Below, one piece after another: positions 1 through 12,984 of a DNA stretch of 64,000 bases. Each line of letters starts with the position of its first letter. Positions within the stretch are counted from its first letter, which is position 1. Position numbers and translations under genes: made by a program. This DNA is from Mercurialis annua (lineage: Eukaryota > Streptophyta > Magnoliopsida > Malpighiales > Euphorbiaceae), in the NCBI RefSeq assembly GCF_937616625.2, contig NC_065571.1:48717651-48781650 (forward strand), given 5' to 3'. Under the pieces are notes generated by a model. It saw only the letters and a list, made by a program, of their open reading frames with translations. It was not told the origin of the DNA and ran no database searches.

Positions 1-306
1 CAATTTTGTCAAAACGTCGCCGTCGTTACGTCGTATCTCAAGAAAATCGATCGATTTGTCGCCTCCGTCTCCGCCATATACTGCTCTGAAGCTGAACTGA
101 AAATACTCGCTCACTTGAACGACGGCGACGGATTTTTCTTCAATTAGGTAATCACTCTTCAACTCTGTTTTTATGCTCTTGTTCTAATTTTAATCAGCGT
201 AGCTATATAACTAACTATCATCATCATCTGTATGTTTATTCAATCAATGTGTTGTTAAAAATTCAATCTAAAACTGACAAACAGTAGGGTTGAACTTGTT
301 AGGTTA
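1..306 (+). promoter_or_regulatory. 5' leader of the CHERP-like gene, with a leader intron
   Basis: Non-coding sequence directly upstream of the first ATG of the CHERP-like gene. A probable leader intron runs from a GTAATC donor at 148 to a TTGTTAG acceptor ending at 302, leaving only four bases before the ATG at 307. The transcription start probably lies at or left of the window edge. The splice sites are read by eye; no transcript evidence is available. Confidence 0.5.
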
Positions 307-3300
307 ATGGACAGACCGCCTCATGACTATGCTGCATTTCCCCAGCAGCAGCAGCAGCAGCAGTTTGGATTTCATCCTCAGCATCAGCAATTTCCCCCAC
401 CTCAGTTTATGCCCCACCATCCTTCAATGCAACAATTTCCTTACCCTCCACCTCACTTCCAGCAGCAGCAGCAGCAGCATCCTCACCATCTTCACCAACA
501 GCAGCACCCTCCTCCTTTCCCACCACAGCCACACCTACCCCCTCACCTCTATCCTCCTTCTCCCTTCCATGATTCCCCTCCCCCTCCAGCTCCTCCGCCG
601 TCCGACCCTGAACTCCAAAAGCGTATCGACAAACTTGTCGAGTATACAGCCAAGAACGGCCCTGAATTCGAACTCATGATCCGTCAAAAGCAGCAGGACA
701 ATCCTGCTTATAGTTTCCTCTTTGGTGGGGAGGGTCATAGCTATTATCATTACAAGCTTTGGCTGTCTACACATCCCCAACCCGGATTCCCCTTTAACCC
801 TCCTTTCCCACCTTCTTCCATGCACCCCTTGATAAACCCTGCTGTTGCCACTTCTTCCTCAATCATGGGCGCCCCTCCTATGCACCAACCGCCTTTTCCT
901 CCGTACTATGATCCGCAGCAGCAGCATCACCATCAGCTCTCTCATCCCTTTGGCCCTCACGCTCGTCCAGATTTTGATCCTAAGTCTTTCAAGGGTCTTT
1001 CGGGTCCTCTTCCGCCTGATATTGGAATGGAGCTCACTAATGTGCTTAACAGTCTCAATGGCACCAAGGACTCTATCAAAGGTGCCAAGACTTGGTTCAT
1101 GCAGAGGTCTCCATTTGCACCAGCTCTGGCTGAAGCATTAAGAGACAGGGTTTTAACTGTAGATGATGCTGAGAGGCAACTGCATGTTATTTATCTCGCA
1201 AATGATATTCTTTTTGACATGTATGATTAATACCACAACTACACTAATTGTCAGCTGTCTTTTTATATCTCCTTCATATTTTATCTTTGTGTTTTTAATG
1301 TCAACCCCGGTTTTGTCTAAAGCTGAATGAATTAGTTCTAGAATTGTGTTGTCAGCTCCAATGGTATCATTTATTTCTGCCAGTTCATTATTTTATCATG
1401 ATGGCTTGGATGCCATCTCACGGACTTCCGGCATCTTCATGATACACTCAGTTTTGTGTTTCATTACGTTAAACTATGGAAGTTTTCATGTCTATTAGTT
1501 CCCTAATTTCTTGCATGTTGTTCCTAAGAATGCTTATTTTGTTTTTTGAGGCTCAACCCAGGTTCTTGTAAACCGAGTAAGAAGGGCAAATAATGTGTTA
1601 TGATGGGTATGCTTTATATTTACGAGCAACAGACGGTTGTCCTGGATATGAATTACTAATACTAAGATTGTTTGATAGTTTATAGTCAAAGCATAGGACC
1701 ATACTGCAATGAACTCAATAACCAAAAGATTTCCACTACTATACGAGGCTGTGATTGTTATTAAAATTCCAACGTGAAGCTAAAAGTTTCTAATGCGGTA
1801 TAATTTATCCAAATTTAAAATCTGTAGCATTACCATATTAACAAATTTCCAAAGTTTATAGGGAATATTTGTGGCAGTTCTTTTTCATGGCTGTGGGCTT
1901 GATTTGTTTTTGGAGTTTAATTTGCCAATGATTTTATGATCCATTTTGTGCAATCCAAAATGCAAGTTACTAAGTATGCTGTAATTTCTGGTAATAGTGG
2001 TTCAATTAGATGTAGGGCGAGACAAGAACACTATTATGTTAATGTATGAGCTATTCTCTGCCAACTTTATTTTATTGTTCAAGATTTGATTTTCTATTTT
2101 CTAGATTAGCCATGAATATTTGTTCTTAATGTAAGCATCTATAGATTTTTATGCTCAGCGAGTCTTCTGGTATTTGATTTAATTTCCTGCAGATATTTTC
2201 TGCATTACATGTAGTTTTGACTTTCCACTTCAGGCTAATTCTTGACCTCTTGGCTATTCCACTTTGCAGTTTACAGAGGAGGGTGAATTCTCATGAGCTT
2301 GATAACGAGGCCCTTGCATTTAAACCGGTTATTGGGCCTATGCTTGCGAGAGTCTATCACAACCCCCAAAATCAAGATGAAAATCAGCCACGCCTACAAA
2401 AAATTCTGCAGTATTGGGCTTCCAACGGGGTATATGATCAAGATACTATTTATGCACTTGAACGTGAGATGGTTGGTGGACCACCAGCAAATTTGTTTCC
2501 AGGGCCCCGAAAAGATTTATCTACTGCCTCAGATTCCTTGGCTACTGGAGGTAGCTTCTTTCACCCAAATCAGCCTTGACTTTTCAAAATATATATCAGC
2601 AGTTTTTGCCTGCTGATAATTTTGCAAAGCGTAATGTGTGAGACTCTGCTCATGCTTAAACATGCGTCTTTGGACGCTTCTTTGGTAATTTTACATAATT
2701 TTCTTCCTGCAGGCTTTACTCAGCAACCAACAAGCTATAATGCTCCAGTTTGGCAGCCTGACGGACAAAGTGCACCGGATCATGTGCATCCTGATAACCA
2801 GAGGCCCCTTGCCATGCCACCATCTCTAGGAAACCAGCAATTTATGCCAAGCTCGGTTCCTGCAGGTATCTTTCCAGGGTCCATTCCTATTGGCTCTTCT
2901 GTTCTACCGGTCGGTCAACAACCTGCACCACATTCATTGCAAGCACCTTCTACGAATGTTGGTGAAAAGTTGCCACCTTATCCTTTATTCCCACCCGGTC
3001 TTATTCCTGGGATGGTAAGAAAGATGCAGATCGGCAGTGGAGTGCCTTATTCTCCTTTGAGTCCCTTGGATATCCCAACAGTTATACCTCCATCCAATGT
3101 ATCCCCATCAGAAATTCTAGATAGAGTGTCAAAATACTTTAAAGAGATTGGAGAGGTGAACCCGATTGAGGAATCTCTAAACTCTCATTTAGAAGATGAA
3201 GATGATGAATACGAGAGAGATCCTCCTGTTCGTAAGGGAGGAGCTTGCATCCCTCCACCCCCAAATTTGCAGGTTGACCCAGAGACTGGAACTTGTGCTG

Positions 3301-3470
3301 ACGGAAGTTTTGAGCGGAAACCAGGATCCACTAGCTCAGGAAGACTGGGACTTGGGGCGGCAGCTGACCCCAACGAGGCAAGTCAATATGATGATGTTTA
3401 CACATCTTACAGAAAACAGCGAAGTACTAACTACCATACATCCATGAGTGCTAAAGCCGCTACAAAGTGA
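307..3470 (+). CDS. CHERP-like SURP and CID domain splicing protein
   Basis: Three coding exons, 307-1220, 2270-2550 and 2713-3470, join in phase to 650 codons plus stop. Residues 1-100 are a Gln/Pro/His-rich low-complexity tail with CAG-coded glutamine runs. A SURP (SWAP) module lies at about 106-156 ([17 protein letters not shown], then [18 protein letters not shown]). A CID/RPR domain, expected to bind RNA polymerase II C-terminal repeats, spans about 225-370. A Pro-rich linker, an acidic patch and a [21 protein letters not shown] tail follow, resembling the CHERP C-terminus. Family knowledge: CHERP-type proteins associate with the U2 snRNP and act in pre-mRNA splicing in the nucleus. The closest Arabidopsis relative I recall is AT4G31200, of similar length. 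The exon 1 donor at 1221 is an inference from reading frame and homology. Confidence 0.93.
343..363 (+). repeat. (CAG)7 coding microsatellite
   Basis: Seven uninterrupted CAG codons encode part of the N-terminal glutamine run of the CHERP-like protein. A second CAG run lies near 463-478. Both could vary in length between individuals. Confidence 0.9.
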
Positions 3471-4130
3471 AGTCTGCGGATATGTCTCACCGTGTTAATC
3501 AAGGGTAACACCACAACTTGATATGCGAGATAAAATTTTGTTCTAGTGGAATGTACGAAAGGGTGCTGTAATCTCTCAAACCAGGAAGTGGAGTGTAATT
3601 AGAATGGGGAACCTATTGTTAATCATTTTATCCCATAGTGAATCAAGCTGCTGGGAACAAATGTGGGTTTCAGCAGAGGCTTTGAAAGCATAAATTGGAA
3701 AGCAGTGGGGGATTAGAATCCATTTGCGAATGACAAAATCACCTGACATGCAAACATTCTATAATTTGTCTGTATGCTTGTGGGCATCATGTGCTCTTTC
3801 GATTTGTCAAAGTTTGATCCTTTTATTTGTTGGAACTTAATTTGCAGAACACGTTAATGTGAAGAAAAAAAGATAAAATTTGATCTTGTATATTGTCGAA
3901 TTGTATGATTTTTTCTGCAGAACAAATTACTGTGAAGACTAGTAAGAGAGAATGAAAAATAATAGGCGAGTGCCACATAATGGGTTAATTTGTGGAATAA
4001 CAAAGCAATTGATAATGCCGTTTGATAGTAGAAGATGCCACTCCTTGAACTTTTATGTTGCTTATTTTCTTACTATATATATACATCATGAAGATGAAGA
4101 TGAAGGAAACCAACTACTTGAGACACAAAA
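3471..4130 (+). promoter_or_regulatory. 3' UTR of the CHERP-like gene and P450 promoter
   Basis: This holds the 3' untranslated region of the upstream gene and the promoter of the P450. A TATA stretch lies at 4074-4083. With usual plant spacing, transcription would start near 4105-4115, which is after the three out-of-frame ATGs at 4088-4100 and makes the ATG at 4131 the first in the message. No other gene is visible. Confidence 0.55.
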
Positions 4131-5769
4131 ATGGAGAATGCACTTCCGTTCGCCGTCCTTGTCGTTACTCTTACAATCACCTACCTCATCTTCAAATATT
4201 CCAATGCCTCCTTGAGCGGGAAGAATCTACCTCCTGGCAACACGGGCTGGCCGGTCATTGGTGAAAGCTTGGAGTTTCTGAGCACGGGGCGACAGGGTCA
4301 TCCAGAGAAGTTCCTGTTTGACAGAATGAAGAGGTACTCGAGTAAGGTGTTCAAGACATCATTGCTGTGCGAGCCAGCAGCAGTGATCTGCGGGGCTGCA
4401 GGGCACAAGTTCATTTTCTCCAATGAGAATAAGCTGGTGACCTCGTGGTGGCCTAACTCAGTCAACAAAATCTTCCCTTCTTCACTGCAGACCTCATCTC
4501 AGGAGGAATCCAAGAGAATGAGAAAGCTCCTCCCCCAATTCCTGAAACCTGAAGCTCTCCAGCGATACATAGGGATCATGGATAATATTGCACAGAGGCA
4601 TTTTGCTTTCTATTGGGACAACAAAAACCAAGTCACGGTTTTCCCTCTTGCTAAGATGTACACTTTCTGGTTAGCCTGTCGTTTGTTCCTCAGCATGGAC
4701 GATCGGGAGGAAGTAGAGAGGTTCGCCAAGCCTTTTGATGCCCTGGCTGCAGGGATTATATCCATACCTATCGATTTTCCAGGGACATCCTTCAACCGAG
4801 GCATCAAAGCATCAAATTTGGTGAGGAAGGAGCTGATCAAGAAGATCAAACAGAGGAAGATTGAGATGGCTGAGGATAAAGCATCCGGCACCAAGGATAT
4901 ACTGTCTCACATGCTAACCGCAGTAGACGACAAAGGGGAGTACATGAACGAAATGGATGTAGCAGATAAGATTCTCGGGTTGCTGGTCGGAGGCCACGAC
5001 ACAGCCAGTGCTGCCATAACCTTTGTTGTCAAGTATCTAGCAGAGTTGCCGGAAGTCTACGATAAGGTGTTAGAAGGTAAATGAATGAACAGAATACTCC
5101 CAAGCTAGCTTTCCTCTATAATTAACCAAATAATTAACCAACATACATGATGCATAGTTACACACACTCACTCTAATTAATGTATAAATGATTTCGCGGC
5201 AGAACAAATGGAAATTGCAAAAGCTAAAGGAGAAGGAGAGGTATTGAATTGGGAAGACGTACAAAAGATGAGATATTCATGGAACGTGGCCAGTGAAGTG
5301 ATGAGACTTGCTCCTCCTTTACAAGGAGGCTTTAGGGAGGCCATTGCAGACTTCACCTACGCAGGTTTCGATATTCCCAAAGGATGGAAGGTATATATTT
5401 CCCTTCATTAATACTTAATTTTGACGCTCACGTTTTCTACATACCTAATTGAACCTCAATGATCAGCTCTACTGGGGTGCCAACTCCACCCACAGAGACC
5501 CCGAGTGTTTCCCAGAACCAGAGAAATTCGACCCCTCAAGGTTTGATGGCAAAGGACCTGCTCCTTACACCTTCGTTCCTTTTGGAGGCGGACCTAGAAT
5601 GTGCCCGGGAAAAGAATATGCTAGACTTGAGATCCTGGTTTTCATGCACAACATTGTCAAGAAGTTCAGGTGGGAGAAGCTGCTTCCTCATGAGAAGATC
5701 ATTGTGGATCCGCTTCCCATTCCTGCTCAAGGCCTTCCCGTTGCCCTCCATCCCCACAACTCCACCTGA
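4131..5769 (+). CDS. CYP716A: CYP716A-type cytochrome P450 (triterpene C-28 oxidase-like)
   Basis: Exons 4131-5076, 5203-5390 and 5467-5769 join in phase to 478 aa, the usual CYP716A length. An N-terminal membrane anchor (about 6-22) is followed by the Pro-rich hinge [13 protein letters not shown]. The I-helix oxygen-activation motif VGGHDTAS is at about 286, the ExxR motif EVMR at 347-350, FDPSRF about 20 residues after the hydrophobic LYWGANSTH segment, and the heme-binding loop [11 protein letters not shown] has Cys424 as iron ligand. Family knowledge: CYP716A enzymes are ER-anchored monooxygenases that oxidise pentacyclic triterpenes such as beta-amyrin, often at C-28 to give oleanolic-type acids. 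The exact substrate cannot be read from sequence; other CYP716 members oxidise other carbons. It lies between two housekeeping genes with no oxidosqualene cyclase or glycosyltransferase beside it. All key residues are intact. Confidence 0.95.
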
Positions 5770-6287
5770 TCTTTTACATCAATCACATTGTTGTTTCTTA
5801 TTTTTGAAGATTATCAATGAAATTAAGCGCTCACCTTTGCTCTATCTCCAAACATTTCTCATACAAGTATAAGCGCATACATAGCGTAGAGGAAATGCAT
5901 GAGCAAAAGCATAATCACATTCTCTTTGTTGTTTCTTTTTTGGCAATAAAAGTGGCGACACTTTTGATCCAGATAGGGAATCGCATATCTTATATAAAAC
6001 AAGAAAAATCAACAACAATGTAGATTGCAGGCCAAATATATTAGCTACAGAGTTAGATATAAATGCTCTGGCAACTGCTAGAACTAGGAAACAACCTTCA
6101 GCGTTGCTACACAATACAATTGACAACCCAAAAACCAGCAGTCTAAATGGTTAACTTCTCCCTATTTTGAAAAACGTAGGCAACAAAAGAAAAACTGATA
6201 CATACACAAACACATAAGTCATACTGCTCCAGTTTATATTTTTCAGGTTTGGTTTCATTTCGTATCATCTTTGTCTTATATTCTGAG
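5770..6287. other. Spacer between convergent P450 and kinase genes
   Basis: 518 bases hold the facing 3' untranslated regions of the P450 (+) and the kinase (-). I see no further gene. The two transcripts may overlap at their 3' ends, but poly(A) positions cannot be fixed by eye. Confidence 0.6.
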
Positions 6288-9200
6288 TCAATCAACTGTC
6301 ATGGGTTGGGTCATACAACATCTGAAGCGCGCCTTACGCACAGTCGTCATAATCTCAGTCTCAGCATTCTCCAGCATCCTGACGATATCACTGAAAGGAG
6401 GGCGAACTTCAGGATTGGTATCCCAGCACCGTGTCATGATCTCACTCAACACAGGTAGACAATCATTTGGGATGACAGGCCTCACACCCTTATTAACCAC
6501 AGCAAATGCGGCCTGCACTGCTGTCATGTTCTGAAAGGGAAGCAAGCCTGTTATCAGTTCCCAAAGAACAATCCCAAAGCTATAAACATCCACTTTTTGG
6601 GTATAGGGTCTATGCTGTATCATCTCTCTGCATGAATAGGCAAAGGCAAACATGAAACAAAATGGTTACGACACAATATACTAACACACCTGCTAAATGA
6701 ACCAACTGCTACAGAAACCAACAGAGTACCAAAAGGCTAACATTACCGAATACTAACACTGAACAGAGAGCAAACATCACCAAAAATTAACATATAAATC
6801 AAAGTTAGCATAGCAAAAGGACAGATTTATCTTCCATTCTAGTCTAGATCTTTTTATTCCCCAAACTGATTCAAAACACTGAGAAATCAAATCAGCATTA
6901 TGACATAGTAACAAAATAGTAACTCAAAAATATGAAACACTTGGCAGCCAATAATTTGATTGAAGGCAGGGAAAATGGGGCAACAATGTTATGCTGATTC
7001 GAGTATTTGCATGGCCACAAATCAATGTACCTCTTAGTACAAGTAGAAAGCTCCTGATTTTGTAAAACACAATTCTAGAGCTTCACAGATGCCTATCTGG
7101 CTTTCGGGATTCTCCATCAAAAATTGAAAGAAAAAAATGAAACTGAGGAAGTTCCTGATGCACACATCATACATGGATTATCACACCTCTCTAATGAGAT
7201 ATGTGCCGCAAGATAGCCAACCCAAAATTTCTGGTTTGACCTAAGTTCCCCAATCCCAAACATTAATTAATCAAAGATTCTAATCGGCTAAAGTAGAGCT
7301 CCACATCTAATACAACTTTATACACTGAAAAATAGAAGAGACGTAACCCAACAAAGTTGAAATAAACAAAACAGATAAAAGAAATGAAAAAACAAAAAGG
7401 CATAACTAAGGTTTATCATTCTTCCTTGGAGAAGAATTATGTTTAAAATGGTGTAAATCTTGAGCAAATACAAGTGACAGACAGGAGAGATAAAGGGAAA
7501 TGACCTAAATGTAAACCGTTCTCTAAAAATAATTGACATGGAATGCCCAATAACAAATTGAAAGATCAAAAAAATAACAAAAGAAAACTAGAAACAATAA
7601 AAACAAATAACTCATAAAACCGCGCTTTATGGCATTCCTGAATCAAAGCATGTAGATCAGTCTGATACATTAAATAGAAAATCAAAGAATCAGTTTCTCC
7701 AGACAAAAATATTAAATCTATAATAGTGCTCCTTCCTATTGCACAAAGAAAGTTGTTTCAGAACAGTTACATAATTACTCGTATGAATCCTAGATGTCGA
7801 GAAAAAAAACTAATTGGATGTCTAGAAAAGGCTTCAGTTTCTCTTTAAATATATTCCAGCAACCACCGCTGGGACAATGCAGAAACAATGAAGTCCAGGA
7901 TATTGAGAAGATCTCGAGCATTAAGATTTCTACTTCAAAAGGTCAGTAGCTGTGATTTTCAACACACTAGTGAACAAGATTCTGTATTTTTCCTTATTTT
8001 ATTTAATTTCATCCTATTTGCACATAGTAGTTTTGACTTTATCATATATTCAAATTTTTGTTTTGTTTTTGCGATGCCTTTCCATCTCCTCCCACACCTT
8101 CCCCAATTCCCTCTCCTACATATTCCTTATATCACCACCCCTCCACCCTTCTTCTCCAGATGTTCCTTAAACACCATATCTTGTGATGATGTCCTCGGTG
8201 TTATTACCAGTGCTTTCCTCACTTGCAAAGATTCCTACTGCCACATTGTTATCTCATGCCAAAATTATCACACCTCCAAGTCCTCCTATGTGGAAAATAA
8301 TTGACCAAGATCAACCATAAGCATCTCTACCATTATAAAGGTATTCGCTTTTACAGGTTGTAGCATTTAAGATATTGGAGAAATAAAGCTGCTTCTTTGG
8401 AGATATGCATGTCTTGGGTTCAAGGCATGGGAATGTACCACCCCTTTACCTACCCTTCCAAATAGTCTGGGAGCACTTAGTGCACCAGCTGAGCCCTTCG
8501 AGTGTTCAAGGGGAAAACAGATCAGGCAGTTCTGATTTCTTTTCTTGATGAGCAATAAAGGTCAGTGGAGATGCAGATATCAGATGCTATAAACTAAATC
8601 TTTTAAATTATAAGGAACTGATATGAACTTATGATAAGTTTCTTAGTTCAAAAGCAAGTACTTCGACCTGCCAGACACATCAAAAGAAAGTACTTCCACC
8701 GCACCGTGGCATAGTATGACATCACAGATACCATGCAAGGTGTCCTTGTACAGCTATGGCTTGGCTACATGCCAAGAAGCTGCTTCTCGTAGCTAGAGGA
8801 GGTCCATCGGATGCTCTAACATCTATAGCATTCTTGAAACAATTCTCCATAGTTTTCCTTCTTTTTTCTTCCAGCACAACCTATTTAATTTCAAGACTAG
8901 TATCATCTCTCTCCAAGTTAAATTTCATCAAATGATGAAGTTACAAGAGAACCCATTAAAAAAAATTTAAATATAAAAATTAATATAAAGGAACATAAGA
9001 TAACATTGTTGAATCTGATCCCTGTTTATCTTGAGTTTGTAACTTCACAAGGAGATTTACCTTCCCTATGCCCACTCATCTCCCAAACAAGTGACCATCG
9101 GTCACCTCCTCAATCTTCCTATATTTCTAATGCTTCTGATAACAAAATCGAGACAAATGTACGAGTTCTGCACACAAGCAGGATACGCACAAGAACATGG

Positions 9201-10405
9201 ACTACATCTTCCTTAGCTTCCTCTCTTTTAACTTGAGTAACAGCTCCAAAAGATAATAAAAACAATCAAAAATTACCAAAGAACCTAAAATTTGCTAACT
9301 ATCATGTTGAACCACATTTATGAGACAGAAAAACGTAATGGGCATAGAAATATAAGAAACATCTCAAGGACTTAGCGAAAGGAAAATTTAAAAGGTCCCA
9401 ACTGGAAACAAAGAACTCATACTAGAATGACACAAAAGAGAGAAATCAAAATGCATGAATGGGTTTAGAGCCTTACGGAGCCATCCATCGATATGTCCCT
9501 GTTTCAGGCGTCATTCCCTCAGTCTGCACCTCAATCCGTGCAACACCAAAATCTGCAATTTTTATCGACTTATCAGCAGAAATTAGAAGGTTATCTGACT
9601 TTAAATCTCGATGTATAAAACCAAGCCCATGAACATATGACATCCCCCTTGCAACATCCAAAGCCTGCTTGACTGCTAGTTTCAATGGTACAGCCCGATT
9701 CTGCCTCTTTGTTAGAAACTGGCGAACCGACCCGCCCTTGGCATATTCAGTCACAATGCACCAGACCATGGGCTTACGGCATCCACCAATAAAGCGCACA
9801 ATGTTAGGATGCTTTAATGTAGCAAGCATCATCACTTCCTGCTGAAACTGCTGCTCCATCACTTGTGCCTTTTCAGGGCTATTTTCTGGCCTCTCCAAAA
9901 TCTTTATTGCAACATCCTCCCCATTGTAAGTTCCCCTGTACAATTTTCCGAAAGCACCTTGGGCAAAAGCTGTGCCCATGATGAGCTTTCTCAAATCAAT
10001 TGTCCATTCATCATAATTGGCAAGTCCCTCAGTTGGGTACCTGCTATCCATCAAGGCTTGTGCTAAGGCATCATCATTTAGCGCATGGGTAACTTTCCCA
10101 GGACGGAAAACACTTTGGCCAACAGAGACACTGTAGTTGTGGTGATTAACAGGTTTTAGACCTGGATGACTCAAGATATGGGTAAGAGAATCATTCGAAC
10201 CCACACTGCTATTGTCGATGGACATAGAGACAGAGCCACCAGCATTACTGGTTTGCATACTATCAATGGACATGTTTGTACCCTCATCAAGCTTTTGATA
10301 GAAACCTTGCGTGAAATCATAGTAATTGTTCTCACTCTCATGATGATGAGTATTTCCTCCAATAAGTCCCGTAAATTTAGGGCCTTCCACCATCTTCCCA
10401 ATCAT
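6288..10405 (-). CDS. Raf-like MAPKKK-type Ser/Thr protein kinase (AT4G31170-like)
   Basis: Two coding exons, 10405-9477 and 6627-6288, join in phase to 422 aa. A second in-frame ATG at 10393 gives 418 aa and fits relatives starting M-x-E-G-P-K; either start is possible. A Ser-rich N-terminal region of about 135 aa precedes the kinase domain: a Gly loop in [15 protein letters not shown] (144-158), VAIK with Lys168, HRDLKSDN (265-272), DFG (285-287) and APE at the exon junction (309-311). It ends with the conserved tail [15 protein letters not shown]. All catalytic residues are present. Family knowledge: plant C-group Raf-like kinases are cytosolic signalling kinases linked to abscisic-acid and osmotic responses. 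The single coding intron is long (2849 bp), and I see no gene inside it. The gene is convergent with the P450. Confidence 0.94.
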
Positions 10406-11250
10406 GAATGGACCGACTTCGCGAAAATAACAATTAAGTCACGGAGAGGGACCTTTGTAACTACTCTTATCCTCCAAAGCTTCTCAAAGTCATTTGGTGG
10501 CACCAACTCTGAAATGGAGAAGCTCCCCCTGCAAAAGCCATATGTAAACACATACAAAACCAAATCAACACATATAACATAACAGTAAGTTCGTAAATCA
10601 TACAACAACAGTTGACCTAAAACCAAATGTTTTACAACAGCAAATTAAAAAAAAGTCTTGGGGAGCCCCAAAACTGAAGCAAAAACCTTCCAAATTCAAT
10701 AAAGTCGTTTTCTTTTTAAGTGGGTGAGATTTAATAAAGCTCTAATTTAACAAAAGTTAGAAACTTTACATAAAATTAAGCAACACAAATTTGTTGTAGT
10801 AAATAACAAGCTAAAAGCTAGTAAAAAACAAGAACAAAAATACATCACCATCATCATCATCAAAGAGTATAGATCAGGTAGGTTGAATTAGAGTCAAAAT
10901 TAGGCGATCAGTGGAATATATTCGGATGATTAATAAATAACAATAAAAACAACTAATAATTACAGTTTTAAACAATCAAAACCCCAAATAATTGGGGAAA
11001 TTAATAAAAAAACCGCGCAGTCGCATATAATTTAAAATAAACGAGCTGAAAGATAATGAACTGATTGACAAAAATTAAATGAAATGCAGAGAAACATACA
11101 CATAATTACCTGATTGATTAGTTGATTTGATAAGCAGTTAATTAGTAATTGAAGTTTAAGTTGTGAAATTTGTAGAGAGTGAAAGAAGACGACCCCAAAA
11201 CCAGAGAAAATAGCAGTCTTTGTTTGATTTTTTTCTTTTCTTTAATGTTT
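10406..11250 (-). promoter_or_regulatory. 5' leader of the kinase gene, with a leader intron
   Basis: Sequence upstream of the kinase ATG. A leader exon next to the ATG ends at a TTTTGCAG acceptor near 10530. A donor of the form AG-GTAATT near 11110 closes a first leader exon reaching about 11220. The leader intron is therefore about 580 bp and AT-rich. The promoter should lie at about 11220-11400. This is by eye without transcript support. Confidence 0.5.
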
Positions 11251-11839
11251 CTATTTTTGCAGCTAATTATTACTGGGGAAAAGGTAATATATGGTCCTTA
11301 TATTTACTTCGAAAAACGTTTACACTCCTTATAGAAAAACTTTGTATAATTAACTAATTTGTATTTTGTATGAAATGTTATATACTAAAAGTTAATAATT
11401 AAAATAATTATATAAAAAAAACTAATATAGCATTTTTTTAATAATTCAATGTGAAAAAAGTTGATACTTTAAAAGTTATCAATAATAAACAAGTCATTAA
11501 TTTATTAAATGATATAAAACATATAAGACTTAACTATAAATAAATAAATTTTAATATTTCAATTCTAAATGTATGCTCAGTGACTTAAGAGAAAACCACA
11601 AAAATATTACTATTTAAATAGAAAATAACAAAAATACACACCAATCTAATAATTTACATTGATACCAAAAAAAGATAAAAGTTTACATATTCTAACCAAA
11701 CTACTAAATAGAAGACACATGGCACACAAAAAGCAAAAAAAAAAGGTCAAAAACGTGTCATAACTGGTCAAAAACGCGTCTGACAAGCGTCAGAATCGCG
11801 TCTGACACGCGCGTCAGCGCGTGTCAGCGATTCTCAGCA
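11251..11839. other. AT-rich spacer
   Basis: AT-rich DNA with no coding sequence visible. From about 11755 a GC-richer patch repeats CGTGTCA and GCGTCA words and leads into the GTATC-word array to its right. Confidence 0.5.
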
Positions 11840-12850
11840 TGTCAAAATAATTTAAACATGTATCAGCTATGTATCAGCTATGTATCTGTTATGTATCTGA
11901 AATGTGTCACTGATTCATTTTCTCATATTTTTAAAAATAAAAATAAATAAATAAATATATGCGTGTGTATATATATATAAATTATCATATATAAATTATA
12001 TACATAGATTGCTTCTAGTATGTATTCGATATATGTATTTAAAAAACGTCTTCTTATTAAATATTTGATGCTTGCTTCGTCCTTTTATTTTTTTCATGTT
12101 GCACGAGATTTTGCTTTTAGCTCAATTTATTGTTTATATTTATAATGTATTTATGATGTATCGCCATGTATTTACAGTGTATTGCAAGATATAATACATC
12201 GGTAATGTATTAAAATTATATTATTAATTTTTCTCCTCTCTATCTATGATGTATCGATGGTGTATTTATGATGTATCGGTAATGTACTACGATGTATCAA
12301 CAATGTATCGGTCATTTTAAAATTTATTTCGTTAAAATAATCCAATAAAATTTAAACATGTATCATCTATGTATCTGCCATATATCAGAAATGTATCATC
12401 TATATATCACTAATACACACATGTATCGATCATTTTGAAAATTATTTTGTTGAAAATAATCATTCTGAGTTGGAGATAGATTCTAAAAATTGTAATCAAT
12501 GATGTATCTACGAAATTCATTTCGTTTAAATAATAATAAAAAAGAACATGTATCTACAATGTATTAATGGTGTATTTTATGATGTGTCGACGATTTATCT
12601 ACAATGTATCGGTGGTGTATATATACGATGTATACATCATGAATGTATCTAATATGTATAATAATATATAGACAATACTTTAAGTTAATCTCAAAAAACA
12701 ATCTAGATACGTCTCAAAACAACAGGAGCCGACGCAAATTTATAATTTTTATTTTGCATAAAAATCATATTTTAAAAATTGTTCTATTACATCTCGAAAA
12801 CGTATCACATACATCTCTGATACATTTTTGATACTTCTCTGAAACAATTG
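11840..12850. repeat. Degenerate ATGTATC / GATGTATT word array
   Basis: The words ATGTATC, GATGTATC and GTGTATT recur dozens of times at irregular 8-20 base spacing on the + strand up to about 12660. In the last 150 bases the reverse-complement form (GATAC, ATACATC) takes over. Spacing is too irregular for a simple tandem repeat. It lies directly beside a broken LRR gene fragment and is probably part of a transposable element of unknown class. Confidence 0.6.
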
Positions 12851-12984
12851 AAGATAAATTTCAAAAACAGCATGGATACAGAAATAAGCAGTCTCACTCA
12901 TCGATTCCAAATCCATGATCATCATAATAATATAAATCACTCAGAAAGCATTTTCATAATCTCCTTTTTTTCTTACTATATTCT

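Noticed and set aside
4088..4130. Upstream ATGs before the P450 start
   Set aside because: They lie within about 15-25 bases of the TATA stretch, so probably upstream of the transcription start, and are out of frame with the P450.
7888..8304. 138-codon plus-strand ORF
   Set aside because: Inside the kinase intron, opposite strand, low complexity, no recognised family.
8390..8560. Possible tRNA-derived SINE in the kinase intron
   Set aside because: One strand shows a GCTCAGCTGG word like an A box, but no B box in the same orientation at the right distance and no clear tail.
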